DNA of 64,000 nt from Prorocentrum cordatum (GCA_963575745.1 CAUYUJ010000758.1:336979-400978); one strand, 5' to 3'; shown: positions 42,646-53,182, counted from the first letter of the stretch. Numbers and translations are program-made. The notes: generated by a model not told the origin, from the letters alone.

Positions 42646-43077
42646 CGCCTGATGCTTACTCACCATGTATTCCAAAATTGCTCTCTCGCTTGGGACTTTT
42701 CTGGATGTATGCAACAATCGAGCTCTCCCTCTGTATAGATTCGCAGTTTCGTGAAACGCCGCGCCCTCGTCACGTGGGAATCGCGCTCTCGCTCTTGCCT
42801 TTGACTTCGCTCCCCAGACTATGTTTTGCCTAGTTTGCCAGATTTCCCCTGTAGAAGGAAATGCTTGTGGATGGCATGACCATGGACACTCTAACAACCC
42901 TATCATTGAGCTAAAGATGTGTTACACTGTGTGCAACATGTTCTAACCATGTTTCCAACAGATGTAAAAAACATGTTTGAAGCATTTTTTCAGACATGTG
43001 ACAATTAGCTGACAGCATGCTCCCTCTCCATGAACAGACTTCCACAAGGATATGCCCGATTTCACCCTCGGCTCCTC

Positions 43078-43219
43078 CGCCCCGTCCACCAGCTCCAGGC
43101 GCGAGGCCGCCACGGCGCGCAGCTCCCCCGTGCGCAGGCGCACGAGCCACCGCCCGCGGTCGGCGTCCCACGAGGTCGCCACGCCGCGGGGGCCGCACTC
43201 CTCGCCCGAGGCCGCCTGC
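43078..43219 (-). CDS. Exon of a protein with an SH3/KOW-like strand repeat
   Basis: The frame reads GVATSWDADRGRWLVRLRTG then ELRAVAASRLELVDGAEEPR. The pattern W..D.GRW.VRL..G....V....LELVDG is a small beta-barrel repeat common in dinoflagellate proteins. An acceptor-like TTTATTCTAAAGCAG precedes it (43220-43234), and GGTGAAAT gives a possible GT donor at its end. Neighbouring exons were not found. Confidence 0.45.
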
Positions 43220-43258
43220 TTTAGAATAAAGAAAGCGCAGCCCAGGAGGCCGACTGCT

Positions 43259-43425
43259 CTGGGAGGAAGAGGGGGAGGAGGAGGCGGAGGAGGAGGTGGA
43301 CGAGGAGGAGGAGGACGAGGAGGGGGAGGAGGAGGAGGAGGAGGAGGGGAGGAGGAGGAGGAGGAGGAGGAGAAGGAGGAGGAATCGAAGGAGGCGGCGG
43401 AGACGGAGGAGGCGGAGGATTTATT
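43259..43425 (+). repeat. (GGA)n tract
   Basis: GGA with CGA and GGG variants, just upstream (minus strand) of the KOW-like exon. Confidence 0.95.
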
Positions 43426-43549
43426 TCATCATCACGAGCGTGGTGGCTGCTGCGCCGTCGGCTGGCAACACACCGCTACCCACTGGCCTGTGTGGCAATA
43501 AGCGCTTCGGGAACGGATGCAAGGCGTGAAACCGACCAGGCAGCGAGAA

Positions 43550-44284
43550 TCACTGCATCTTCGCCGCACCTGGGATGCTTACCCTTGAGGCATCGCCTCC
43601 GCCTGCCCGCGCGGCCACGTTCATCTCCCACCCAAGGAGGGAAGCAGGACACGGGCTCCCAAGTCCAGCAGGCTTGCTGGTGGCATACATGGAGCACCGC
43701 TTGCAAAACAACAAAACCTCGCCCACAGGAGCTCCTGGCCTGGCTGAGCGCCCGCACCAGTCAACGTCGTGCGAGTCCAAGTGGGCCTCCACACGCACAA
43801 CACTGGAAGGCCGATCCTCGAGTCGGCTCTCCGTGCGATCGAGGGCGGCAATCCTCGACGTCTTGCATCTGCGGCAGCGCACGCATTGCCAACGGCCCTT
43901 GCCGACCACAACGAAGTCGTGGGCGATTGCAGCGGCCGCTACACGATAGCGCGGCGGCCTGCGCAGATCAGCCCATTCTTGCTTGGGCGAGGGGCCAGAG
44001 CGCAGCACTCGGGCGACCCCAATCAGGTACTTCCTGACCTTCGCCAGCTGATCCTCGAGGCCCGCGACGAGGGTGGCAGAGATGCCGTGAAGGCGCGCTC
44101 CCTGCCTGGCGGCCTTGTCAGCCTGATCGTTGAGCCAGGCAGCCCACTCGCCGTCGGTGGTGGGCTGCTCGACGACGTGCACGTGCGACTTCTGCTTGGC
44201 GAGCCCAGCAAAGGCCCCATCCTGCCGCGGGAGGGCCCTCCAGAAGCTCGCGAAAGGGCCCGAAGGCTTGCCCGCTTGGGCCAC
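43550..44284 (-). pseudogene. LINE D RNase H C-terminus and cysteine tail
   Basis: VEQPTTDGEWAAWLNDQADK carries the last RNase H motif (N..AD, residues about 51-58). The tail has CVRCRRCK, FCKRCS and other cysteines that could bind zinc. The upstream RNase H half with the first catalytic Asp is not recognisable. Confidence 0.55.
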
Positions 44285-44470
44285 CCCCAGTCGGGCCGCT
44301 TCTAGGACCGAGGAGCAATCTCCTATCTATGTGCAAGTGCCGTCTGAGACCTCGGCAACTGTGAAACAAAAACACGGGTGTTCAACACAGACGGCGGACT
44401 GCGGTATCCCGACAGGGATCGAGCCCATTATCTTGCGAAGCTCCTGTTGCCCCACCTCCCATTGCACGAC

Positions 44471-44800
44471 TCACCAGCCCGCCCGAACGAGGGAGGTCAG
44501 AGGGGAGGTGTAGCAATACCCGTCCCCCGCGATGGCCACACCTGGCAGAAACGAGCAGCTGCTTACTGGCACCTCGCGCTCGCCAAAGGAAGCTCGCATG
44601 CTCCCGCGGGGCGGGTCCAGACAACGGGCAGGCGCGCACGGTAGGCACCTGTTCAGCAGCAGGCCGTCGTCGAGCGAGCGGCCCGCCGAGAGCGCCTCTG
44701 CCCACCCTTCCTCGGCACGTCCTGCGGCGAACCGCGAGCACGTCTGTACACGGTGCTCAGTGGTGTCTGGCACACCGCAGCTCAAGACAGAGGCCATCAT
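44471..44800 (-). pseudogene. LINE D zinc knuckle
   Basis: LSCGVPDTTEHRVQTCSRFA is the Cx..TxxH....C half of the LINE zinc knuckle. The rest of the frame is mixed, with no catalytic RNase H Asp motif visible. Confidence 0.55.
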
Positions 44801-45001
44801 GGAGGCACCCGACGTCCCGCACGCGCTCGCCCGTCAAGTACGTCCCGCACAGCAGCGAGGCGATCACGTGCCGCTCGAGGGGCGAGACCCCGCGGCGCTG
44901 GAGGATCTGCTGGACGCCCTCCCACCAAATGCCGCCGAACGAGTCGTCAATGCCGAACCTCCTCCTGACGGCATCGTCGGCGCGCCGCTGGGTCTCCAGC
45001 A

Positions 45002-45574
45002 TCACGTTCTGGTTGAAAACCCTCGCCACCTGGCACTGGGAGACGCGGCTTCCCAGCCAGCCCAGTGGAGGCTGCGGAGCATGGCGCCCAAGGGCCCTGC
45101 CTCGCCCAGCTGCTTGGCGTAGCTGGCGTGGGCAGCCTCGAACACGCTCCGCAGCTCAGGGACGCTGAGGACATGCCCGTTCCGCTGCCGCTCGTCCGAG
45201 GCCCTCCACCACGCCTCGGCATACGTCTCGACGGTCAGCGCCGTCGCGCGCCCCAGGGGCGACCATGCGGGCAGCGCGGCCTCCAGGATGTCGGAGGAAG
45301 CGTAGGGGTGGCCCGCCAGCGCCTCGGCGCGCGTGCGCAGGGCGCCCAGCTCCTGCACACAGAGGCCCGAGACCTCTCGTCCCCAGATGGCCGCGGGGAC
45401 GATGGCCGTGTGCCAGATCCGCTTGCAGCCCGCCTCCTGCCTGATGGCCCGCATGGCCTTGCGCAGCCGACGCCGTCCATCGTCGATGCGGCGCTGCCTG
45501 ACAGGCCCCGCGCCGTGCGCCACGCCCAGCACACCTGGGCGCCCACGGCCCCGCCTGCCCGAGCGGAGGTCCAC
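45002..45574 (-). pseudogene. LINE D post-RT domain
   Basis: RLRKAMRAIRQEAGCKRIWH, AAIWGREVSGLCVQELGALR, LTVETYAEAWWRASDERQRN and GWEAASPSARWR: the tryptophan-rich post-RT region of dinoflagellate LINEs. It continues in another register at 45029-44757 (FNQNVMLETQRRADDAVRRR, GIDDSFGGIWWEGVQQILQR). Confidence 0.6.
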
Positions 45575-45719
45575 GCCGAGGTGGCGCGTGGACGCGTTGG
45601 CCGCCCTGCGGGCCCGCTGCAGCGGAGGCGCCGCCAGGGGGGCCCGTGCGCCGAGCCAAGAAATCCGCGCGGAGCGCCAAAAGTGTATGGTTATGGCGTT
45701 TTCTCTTTTTCGATGCTCG

Positions 45720-45905
45720 GCCGCCTCCTCGTCCTCCTCCTCCTCCTCCTCCTCCTCCTCCTCCTCCTCCTCCGCCTCCTCCGCCTGCTCCTCCTTCTCC
45801 TCCTCCTGCTCCTCCTCCTCCTCCTCCTCCTGCTGCTCCTGCTGCTCCTGCTGCTCCTGCTGCTCCTTCTCCTCCTCCTCCTCCTCCTCCTGCCTCCTCC
45901 CCTGG
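45720..45905 (+). repeat. (CTC)n / (CTGCTC)n tract
   Basis: CTC runs with a TGCTCC section at 45830-45865. Confidence 0.95.
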
Positions 45906-46054
45906 TGGCGGCCCTCCTCTCCTGAATGCCGCCTGCTCTGCGGGCGGCCCCGGGCCGCGGACGCCCACCAGCGCGCCCACCCGCAGGCCGGAGGCCGGGC
46001 CCGTCCTTGCCGGGAGGAGCGCCCACGGGGAGATACACACCGCGCAGATCCACA

Positions 46055-46154
46055 NNNNNNNNNNNNNNNNNNNNNNNNNNNNNNNNNNNNNNNNNNNNNN
46101 NNNNNNNNNNNNNNNNNNNNNNNNNNNNNNNNNNNNNNNNNNNNNNNNNNNNNN
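46055..46154. other. Scaffold gap, 100 N
   Basis: Exactly 100 N; followed by a pure (CTC)n tract to 46226, which probably caused the break. Confidence 0.97.
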
Positions 46155-46499
46155 CCCCCTCCTCCTCCTCCTCCTCCTCCTCCTCCTCCTCCTCCTCCTC
46201 CTCCTCCTCCTCCTCCTCCTCCTCCCTCCTCTCACACCCTCCCCGCCGGGAGAAGAGCCCACGGGGAGAGGGCCACGCCGCGCCGATCCACGGGCCAGGC
46301 CCCTGCAGGCCTCGTGCGCTCGGTGCACGGCCATGGGAACGAAACGTGGCATAAACATAGCTCGGACGCCAAATCGACGCCAACTCGACGCTTAACCGGA
46401 CGCTAGCTCGGCGCTACCTCATCGACTCCAGAGGCTCATCGACGCCGATCCACGCTGAAGACGGGGAATTGGGAGGGTACACCAGCTCCCATGATTCAG

Positions 46500-46689
46500 G
46501 GGGCGAACAATGACATAAACATAAAAACTCGGAGGTCGGCGCGGAGTTCTCGGATCCGCGCTGGACCCCCCTGGCGGCGCCTCCGGCGCCGCCCCTGGCG
46601 CGCCCCGCGCGCCAGGGAGGTTCCAGCGTGGATCCTTGAAATCCGCGAGGACCTCCGAGTTTTTAATGTTTGTGCCATTTTTCGTTCCC
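46500..46689. mobile_element. GGGAAC MITE, copy 2
   Basis: Left GCGAACAATGACATAAACAT, right TTTTTCGTTCCC. The arms AAAACTCGGAGGTC and GACCTCCGAGTTTTT are inverse; the GGCGCC-rich loop lies between. A stray end of the same family is at 46331-46360 (GGGAACGAAACGTGGCATAA). Confidence 0.8.
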
Positions 46690-46737
46690 ATAGCTCGGTG
46701 CACGGTAAGTCTCCGTGTCCATGGCAGCCCCTGCGCT

Positions 46738-46913
46738 CCAGCCAACCCGTATCATGAGGACGCACAGTGCGGATGCAAGGGCCTTGGGAGGCCACTCTGA
46801 AGCTTCTCGAGCGGGGCGCGGCCAGAGGAAGTGGCCAAGGATGGACCGAGGAGGCAAGGATGCAGGGGTGCCCTGGAGCAGGTTGCCCATACCTACTGTG
46901 CGGGTTGACTGTA
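46738..46913. mobile_element. GTCAACC-ended MITE, copy 2
   Basis: Left CAGCCAACCCGTATC, right TGCGGGTTGACTGTA; interior GGATGCAAGGGCCTTGGGAG and TGGCCAAGGATGGACC shared with copy 1. Confidence 0.65.
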
Positions 46914-47186
46914 GTTTTTGGCACCGCGTGGATGGTTCAGCCTGGAAAGATCGGCAGACTCTCGATCGCCCGATCGTTCCATGCCGGTCGATTCTGGGCC
47001 ACTGGCGGCGTGCAACCTTGAACGCCCGCGGCGGGGTCGCCGCCGCGTCGACACGACGCAGGCCAGTCGCCCCGCACTAGGAGTCGATATGTTTTTTCTC
47101 AACCATCCTGTGGTGTTGGGTCCTCGTTTTGAAGAGACGGTCCCCGCGTTCCCTCCTTCCTTCCTCCTCCCCCTCCTCCGCGTCCG

Positions 47187-47470
47187 GCGCACCCCTCACA
47201 CGTCTCGTGGCCCCATTGGGAGCTCCACCGAGGTCCCCAACGGCAGGGTCCACATGGCGTACCCGCACCCGATTCGGCGCACCCCTCACACGTCGCGTGG
47301 CCCCATTGGGAGCTCCACCAAAAGATCCAGCGGCAGGGTCCACATGGCGTACCCGTGCCCGATTCGGCGCACCCCTCACACGTCTCGTGGCCCCATTGGG
47401 AGCTCCACCGAAGGCCCCAGCGGCAGGGTCCACATGGCGTACCCGCACCCGAACCGGCACACCTTTTACA
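47187..47470 (+). repeat. 90-bp tandem repeat, three units
   Basis: GCGCACCCCTCACACGTCTC starts units at about 47188, 47278 and 47368, each ending in CACATGGCGTACCCG. The period of 90 keeps every frame open, so six-frame ORFs here are not evidence of coding. A diverged copy pair is at 59955-60075. Confidence 0.9.
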
Positions 47471-47519
47471 CGTTCCATTTCGGCGTGCACCTGGTACGTT
47501 TCGTGGCCCCCTAAGTAGC

Positions 47520-48117
47520 TCCACCAGAGGCGGTATTCACAACTGCGGCACTCACAACTGAAGATGGTTGGGTCCTTCGCCAGGCTAATGATTTGAGCGT
47601 TGGAGTATCAAGGCGTTTCTGCACGTCCTAAGCCAAGATCCTGACCCGAAGTCCAACTCGTCCTGCGTCATCGTTTTCTCCTGTGGTTGGTGCCTTCGAC
47701 TTGTTGCTGGAATTGCTCTATTCCTTGGATCCCTAGGACTGCGCCTGCAGGCTATATGCTCAGCCTTCTCGCGACCAAACCGGCCCAATTGTACTTCGAT
47801 GCTAGACGTCGTTGCCGCCGCGGGGGGAACCTGCACAGGAAACACCAATCCCTGTTTGGACGCCCGAAATGGGTACGGAAAGAATGGATGCAATGCCCAG
47901 CAACAAATGTTGTCCCAACCCATCAGCGGCCGCTGTTGGGCAGGCGGCTTTCTGTCTCGAATGGACACAGGCCGCGGCGACACCGACGGCGAGTCCTGTT
48001 CAAAATGAACAGGAACTGCTGCTGGGCATTGTACCCATTCTTTCCGTACCCATCTCGTTCGTAACGAATGGCGTTCTCTCTTCTTCGATACCCTGCGCTG
48101 CACGGCTTCTAACCAAG
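47520..48117. other. No gene seen
   Basis: Mixed DNA of about 55% GC. It contains GCCGCCGCGGGGGGAACCTG near 47810, related to a block at 48360 and to the 26.2-kb block family. Confidence 0.4.
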
Positions 48118-48269
48118 GGCTCCCAACTTCGCGCTTCGCGCTGCGCGAAGCGCGAAGTGCGAATACCTTCGCGCTCTCGCGCCGCCTCCCAGGGAAGAAG
48201 CGGAGAATGAGGCGGAATCGGAGCCGAACCGCGAAGCGCGAATAACTTCGCGCCCTCGAGGGCGCCCTT
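48118..48269. repeat. TTCGCGC foldback repeat, copy 4
   Basis: CTTCGCGCTTCGCGCTGCGC then GAAGCGCGAAGTGCGAA, ending CCCTCGAGGGCGCCCTTG. Confidence 0.8.
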
Positions 48270-48872
48270 GCCCGTACCACTAGATCGGGCACGTCCCCCC
48301 AGAGGCGGATGTTGGACGCAATTGAAACAGATGCCAACAAAGATCCCCCGAGTGGACGCACCTGCCGCCGCGGGGAGAACCTGCACCGGAGGAGGCACCA
48401 ATCCCTGGGCCCAGGCTCGGCCCGCCCAGGATCGGCCAGGTGGCCCCCCGCGACGGCTACACCCTGTGTGGGCAGACCTCAACGCGGCAGGCGCTCATGG
48501 AGCCGCTCTCCCCCAGCGAATCCACTGGTGAAACTTTCTGATCTCAGTCGAAAAAAACCTTTCGTGGTGCCTCAACGCCTTGGCGCAGCCGCCGAGACGT
48601 GTCTTGCACAACCTGGCTGGGCAATTGAGCAACTGGGGCCACAAGTCGCCTGAATGCGCCCGGTGGTCACAGCTTGCTCAGGCCGGATCCATCCGCGTGG
48701 TTGACACGGATGCTTCGGGACAGACAGGCTGGTCTTACCATCTGTGTCCCCACCCCCCCACCCCCCGATCCTGGCGGGGCTGGGGCCGCGCCCCAGGTGC
48801 CTGCGCAGCGCGGCGCACGCCTCGCGAGCAGGAGGCCGGCCACGCACCACCGTGCATGGAAGGCTCGTAGAT

Positions 48873-49038
48873 TTAGGTCGGGCCTGTCCCCCATACAGGG
48901 GGCTTTTGGACGACGAATTCAAAAAAAAGTAATCAAACAATACCCTAAAATATTTGAGAATGGTCAAAAAATCGTCCCCAGACTATTTTTTGCCTATTTT
49001 TGAATCTTCCTCCTGTAGAGGGACAGGCCCGACTTAAT
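48873..49038. mobile_element. MITE with 7-bp target duplication, copy 2 of the AATCGGG family
   Basis: Left end TTAGGTCGGGCCTGTCCC, right end GGGACAGGCCCGACTTAA. CGTAGAT stands directly outside on both sides (48866-48872 and 49039-49045). AT-rich interior, 166 bp, no ORF. Confidence 0.8.
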
Positions 49039-49426
49039 CGTAGATCTACGAACAGTCAAACTATTTTTCGCAGACTCGATGAACATTCCAAGAAGATGCA
49101 GATCGGGCTCGCAAATCTACGAACAATGGCGGATTCCGGAAACTCTGAAACACAAAAACGATTTCATCTTTTGGGGACACATCTTTTACTTCCGCCGCCT
49201 TCCGCTGGCCTTCCGCACGCATCCGCCGGCTTCCGCCAGCGGAGGCGGCCTCGTTTTACTTCCGACGACCTTCCGCCGCCTTCCGCGGAGAAGGAGGTGA
49301 TATGTCTTCCTATCCTCGAAAACAAGGCCCGTGTTCCAACGCCCCACATATAATGCTCGTAGGTCTACGAACAGCCCAACTATTTTTCCTGGACTCGACG
49401 ACAGCTTCAAGCTCGGGATACTTCAA

Positions 49427-49648
49427 TCAACTCTGTGGTCGATCTGCTGCTCGAGCCTCGTCGGCCTCCGCGGTGACCCTCTCCAGCTCCGCCCTGAGCG
49501 CCCTGAGCTCCTCGCTGTCCGCCACAGGCGCGGGCGCTCCCGCTGCCGCGGCGTCCCCCGCGGGAGCTCCGCAGGGCACCCCCGCCGCCTCGCAGGGGCC
49601 CTCCGCCTCCCCGTCGAATCCGCGCGCTCGCCGCAGCTGTGCCTCCAA
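49427..49648 (-). CDS. Coding-like exon, coiled-coil, unknown
   Basis: The frame ends VADSEELRALRAELERVTAE then ADEARAADRPQS and a stop: regular heptads without simple repetition, preceded by an A/G/P-rich segment. It could be the last exon of a gene whose other exons I cannot place. No family recognised. Confidence 0.3.
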   Translation of the reverse strand: MEAQLRRARGFDGEAEGPCEAAGVPCGAPAGDAAAAGAPAPVADSEELRALRAELERVTAEADEARAADRPQS

Positions 49649-49749
49649 GGGGAGGCTTCCACCTGTACGCGCGCCTGCGCCGATCCTGGCCAGGCCCGTC
49701 CTAGGCCCAGGATCGGTGTCTGCGCCCTACCTCCTTCCTTGGCCAGAAG

Positions 49750-49787
49750 AACGTAACACACGTGTGTGTGTGTATGTATGTATACAC

Positions 49788-49821
<34 letters not shown>

Positions 49822-50140
49822 GTACACATATGTACGTATATAGCACACACATATTTATACGTGCGCATACAGAACGCAAAACACCTGCGTGTCAATGTAT
49901 GCAGGTGTTTGTGTATAGATGTACGTGTATATATATATATATGCACATGTATATGCACATGTATGTATGTATGTATATTTAGATGTGTATATATGTAAAT
50001 GTCGACACCTGTAGGCATATATGTGCATACATCCATATACACATACAAACAAACAAACAAACAAACAATTAAACAAACCAACGAACAAACAAACAAACAA
50101 ACATACATACATACATACATACATATCTATATATATAGAT
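49750..50140 (+). repeat. Microsatellite cluster (TG/TA, GTAT, CAAA, CATA)
   Basis: ATATATATATATATAT, GTATGTATGTAT, CAAACAAACAAA and CATACATACATA runs; a second AT-rich island. Confidence 0.95.
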
Positions 50141-50624
50141 ACCGATCCTGGGCCTGGAATCGGTGTCTGCGCCCGCTCTCAAGCCCTGGCCAGGAACGCG
50201 TGCACACCGGTCTGGGGCCATGGCTCTCGCCCCGGGGCCCAGGCTTGGCCTGTGCGCCCTCCCTCCCGGCCTTTCCAAGGGAGTGTGCACGCCGAGCCCT
50301 GCGCCCAGGGTCGCCCTGGCCAGGGTCGGGGCCCAGACGCGCGACGCGCTGACATGTTCAACACGGGGTCCCTCCTCCTCCTCCTCCTCCTCCTCCTCCT
50401 CATCCTCCTCCTCCTCCTCCTCCCCCCTCTCCTCCTCCCGACCTTTCCCCGAAGCCTCGCTCTCATCCCGGCGAGAGGCCCGGGACCCGGTGAGGGCCCC
50501 CGAGGCCGAACACGGCCCAAGCCCAAAGCCTCCCGGCGTGGCTTCCCTCACGACGCGATCGTGTCTGGGTGGAGGTTTACGTTGTTCCCATCGTGCTCGA
50601 GGACCACGCCCCAGAAATAGTTTC

Positions 50625-50822
50625 TCGGGCCGGGCGAAAAGGGGGGATAGCAAAGGGGGGGGGGTGAGAATCAGCTCACGTAGCTGATTTTCTCGGCGCC
50701 TCCCGGCGCCGGAGGGGCGGCTACGTATCAAGGAGTGGGCCCGTATGTGAGGCCGAAGCCAGCCGCATGCAGCAGATTGCGTAACCCCCCCTTTCCCAAT
50801 CCCCCCCTTTCGCCCGGCCCGA
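50625..50822. mobile_element. MITE with 17-bp inverted ends and a 26-bp flanking duplication
   Basis: Ends TCTCGGGCCGGGCGAAA (from 50623) and TTTCGCCCGGCCCGAGA (to 50824) are exact inverses, then AAGGGGGGG/CCCCCCCTTT arms. GAGGACCACGCCCCA..AATAGTTTC stands on both sides (50599-50624 and 50823-50848; one mismatch in 26). The interior GGCGCCTCCCGGCGCCGGAG recurs, diverged, in the oxygenase intron (39425-39610) and at 24590-24740. Confidence 0.8.
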
Positions 50823-50999
50823 GAGGACCACGCCCCATAAATAGTTTCGAGCACCCAGAAGAGTATCGAAACAATGTCGAACGAGTATAGCCTCCCAGGG
50901 CGAGGCGAGGCGAGGCGAGGCGAGGCGCGCTGTGTCCGCGGGCCAGCCGGCGGGCCCCTCAGGAGCAACGCGGGTGGGCCGGAGCCCTCAGAGGACGTG

Positions 51000-51668
51000 T
51001 CAGGGGCAGGAGTCGGAGCCGGAGCCGGGGTCGGAGAGAGGAGAAGAGTGGGAAGAACACGTAGAGGAGCCAGAGGCAAAATTGAGAGCAGGAGTCGGAG
51101 TGTAAGGGATATCGCTAGAATACCTTAGTCGGTTCGTGCCTTCGAAAAGGTCGGGATCGGATGCTGGAGGCCGCCGGACGGAACGTTGTTCTGCCGGAGG
51201 CTCTTGGTCAACAGGAGCTTGAAGAAGAGGTCGGGCAGCAGCGTCTTGTAGTAGAAGTGGTTGTGCGGACTCCTGCGATAGGGGTCCGAACTGGTCCTCG
51301 CGGTAGTCGTAGAAGCGATAGCACTCCGGGCGTTCAGCTCCATGGTCCCCGGCGCCGGAGTCAGTCCCAATGTGGGTTGATGATGGCAGATGCCCGTGCC
51401 GACAATGATCCGGTACAGGTGGAAGTAAAGAAAGGCACGACTCGTCGGTAGATTTGCCCGCTCCTGCCGAATCCGTAACAGTGGAGAAGTGATAGCCGTA
51501 GTCGGAGGTTGGAAGAGGAATGTTGGAGTCATAGAGATGACGTGTTGGGGGGGGACGGGTAGCTTTGCCCCGGTACCCTGTGACGTCACCGTGGTAGCTG
51601 TAGGTATCAAAATGCCTGTACTCGTCGATGGAAGCGGCTCCGGTGCTGATCTGCGGCTTCATCAGCAC
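51000..51668 (-). CDS. Unrecognised ORF downstream of the ORF1-like gene
   Basis: About 222 residues, beginning MLMKPQISTGAASIDEYRHF and FDTYSYHGDVTGYRGKATRP, with ordinary composition, then a serine/glycine-rich C-terminus. Competing frames overlap it. No motif. It follows the ORF1-like frame by about 12 nt, so it could be the decayed start of an element's ORF2, but no endonuclease motif is visible. Confidence 0.3.
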   Translation of the reverse strand: MLMKPQISTGAASIDEYRHFDTYSYHGDVTGYRGKATRPPPTRHLYDSNIPLPTSDYGYHFSTVTDSAGAGKSTDESCLSLLPPVPDHCRHGHLPSSTHIGTDSGAGDHGAERPECYRFYDYREDQFGPLSQESAQPLLLQDAAARPLLQAPVDQEPPAEQRSVRRPPASDPDLFEGTNRLRYSSDIPYTPTPALNFASGSSTCSSHSSPLSDPGSGSDSCP

Positions 51669-51680
51669 CAGCCGGATATC

Positions 51681-52337
51681 CTACTTAGAGACCGTTCCCT
51701 TCGATAGGCCTTTCGGGTTGCCCTGCATGCCTTTGGCAGTCCGCGTCAATAGGGTGCCACATTTTTCCGTAAGCTTTTGAAGCTGAGGATGGCTATGGGA
51801 TTCCTCCCACGCTCCCCAAGATTCCGCCCAATCCCGCTTCAAGTGATTCCCTTCTGTGGTGATGGTGATGGCAAGCTCCCCGCCCACATGCACCTGGTAG
51901 GGATTCTCGTCGATAGCGTTGATTGTATACGGTAGTTTCATCGTCTCCTTCAGCATGTACTTCAAGCCGAAACAAACATTCCGGGCGGCCCGTTCCGTAG
52001 GTGCACGATTTGGTGTAGCCCACACATGTTTGTCGCCACGTGTCAACTTCTGGCTCCTGACGAGTGCTACGGCAGTGTCACGGTCGAAGATCGAATCGAA
52101 TTCGACAAATCGGATATTCTCAGTATCGCCCTTCGTGTACATGTTGCATGGAATGGGGCCGTCGTTCGTCGTAAACTTTTCACGTGTCCACTCCGATGGT
52201 GTATTGTTCATGTCGAAGCCCTCTAAGTTGCCAAAGACCCCAGTCACCGCGCGTTTGCCCTGGACGTGGTAGGCGGTCGCCGACGTCATGGTGTTGCCGA
52301 GTGCTCCTGGAGACGCTTTCCCCTGCAACTTGGCCAC
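51681..52337 (-). CDS. LINE ORF1-like nucleic-acid-binding protein
   Basis: Frame of 218 residues from MAKLQGKASPGALGNTMTSA to KGLSKGTVSK. The core AVTGVFGNLEGFDMNNTPSE, GPIPCNMYTKGD, ENIRFVEFDSIFDRDTAVAL and KHVWATPNRAPTERAARN has the beta-alpha-beta pattern of an RRM-like domain seen in dinoflagellate retroelement ORF1 proteins. GC and codon use are lower than in the neighbours, which suggests separate origin. An upstream coiled-coil segment in another register (52550-52729) probably belongs to it. Confidence 0.5.
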   Translation of the reverse strand: MAKLQGKASPGALGNTMTSATAYHVQGKRAVTGVFGNLEGFDMNNTPSEWTREKFTTNDGPIPCNMYTKGDTENIRFVEFDSIFDRDTAVALVRSQKLTRGDKHVWATPNRAPTERAARNVCFGLKYMLKETMKLPYTINAIDENPYQVHVGGELAITITTEGNHLKRDWAESWGAWEESHSHPQLQKLTEKCGTLLTRTAKGMQGNPKGLSKGTVSK

Positions 52338-52549
52338 CTCGCGTCCAACTCGTGTAACTTGTCCCCAATCGTGGAAGTCATGCTGGGGGCTGCCCCGGAA
52401 GCTGCCGATAAAGGTCTGGAAGTTGAATAGTTAGTCTCACTTGCTACCACACGCGAAGTAAGGTCGTCGACAGCCGATTGTAAAGGTGATATCCTCTTCG
52501 TCAGATCTTCATGAGAAACACCATGTCGCTTAATCGCCGCAGTGTCAGT

Positions 52550-52729
52550 CTAAATCGGCTCCAGCTGCTCCTGCACCATGCGTGACAACATACCTGCTGT
52601 TAGGGGGGCATTGTCTGAAGCTGCGATTTCCAGACGCTCTTGAATTTGTGCCTGTTGTTCCTTGGTGCCGTCGTTCACGTTTCCGACGCCATCTGCGGCA
52701 ATTCCGGCTGCGTCGTCCAACACGTCCAT
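52550..52729 (-). pseudogene. N-terminal coiled-coil segment of the ORF1-like gene
   Basis: MDVLDDAAGIAADGVGNVND, then EQQAQIQERLEIAASDN and AGMLSRMVQEQLEPI before a TAG. The same register goes on after the stop with KRHGVSHEDLTKRISPLQSA and DDLTSRVVASETNYSTSRP, coding-like to about 52370. One nonsense change and one frame change thus separate it from the 51681-52337 frame. Confidence 0.45.
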
Positions 52730-53059
52730 CTCGTGCAGCGGGCTGTTAGTCCTCAAATGCTTTGCCTTTGGCCGCGTTGGAGTACTGAGAGAATGACGTT
52801 CCGGCATCCCCGCCCAGAGTGGTGGCACGAGAAAACCGAATATATTGTAGTAGAAAGTGTGAGGGAAGTATGCCTTGAGGGAAGTATGCCAAAACTTGAG
52901 CCAATCTTGAGCCTTCCAGGGCCCGACACGTGAAAACCCTCCGGTTTCGGTACTTTCTTGGTGCTCAAAATTCTCTCCGGTGGTCTCAAGACTAAAGTAG
53001 GCTGGAACATCAAGTGTAGGTGTGCAGGTTGGCGCCTCCCGGCCTCGAGCCGCTCGTCG

Positions 53060-53182
53060 GGTGCCGAAGACGCCGAGGGCGTCTTCGCGGCGCCCGCCGC
53101 GCTCTGCACGAGCAGCAACGACGACTGCGCCGCGGGCCGCGGGGTGAAGTCCAACCACCTCAGGGCGACGAGATATGTACGG
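53060..53182 (-). CDS. Exon-like segment, unknown gene
   Basis: TYLVALRWLDFTPRPAAQSS, LLLVQSAAGAAKTPSASSAP and DERLEAG. Mixed, helix-friendly composition. Joins the previous segment in register across the MITE. No family recognised. Confidence 0.35.

Larger units (their letters stand above)
43550..45640 (-). mobile_element. LINE-like retrotransposon D, C-terminal half only
   Basis: Minus-strand order: post-RT basic domain (45574-45000), zinc knuckle (about 44800-44730), RNase H remnant and cysteine tail (44284-43550). No RT or endonuclease is present; upstream comes directly a fragment of the GGGAAC MITE (about 45655-45690) and a (CTC)n tract, so the copy is 5'-truncated, as is common for LINEs. 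Confidence 0.7.

Noticed and set aside
45156-46358. 400-codon minus frame over the second gap
   Set aside because: Spans N and CTC repeats; only the part below 45574 is real LINE protein, in another register.
47187-47470. Possible CRISPR-like array
   Set aside because: Three adjacent 90-bp units without unique spacers in a eukaryotic context; an ordinary tandem repeat.
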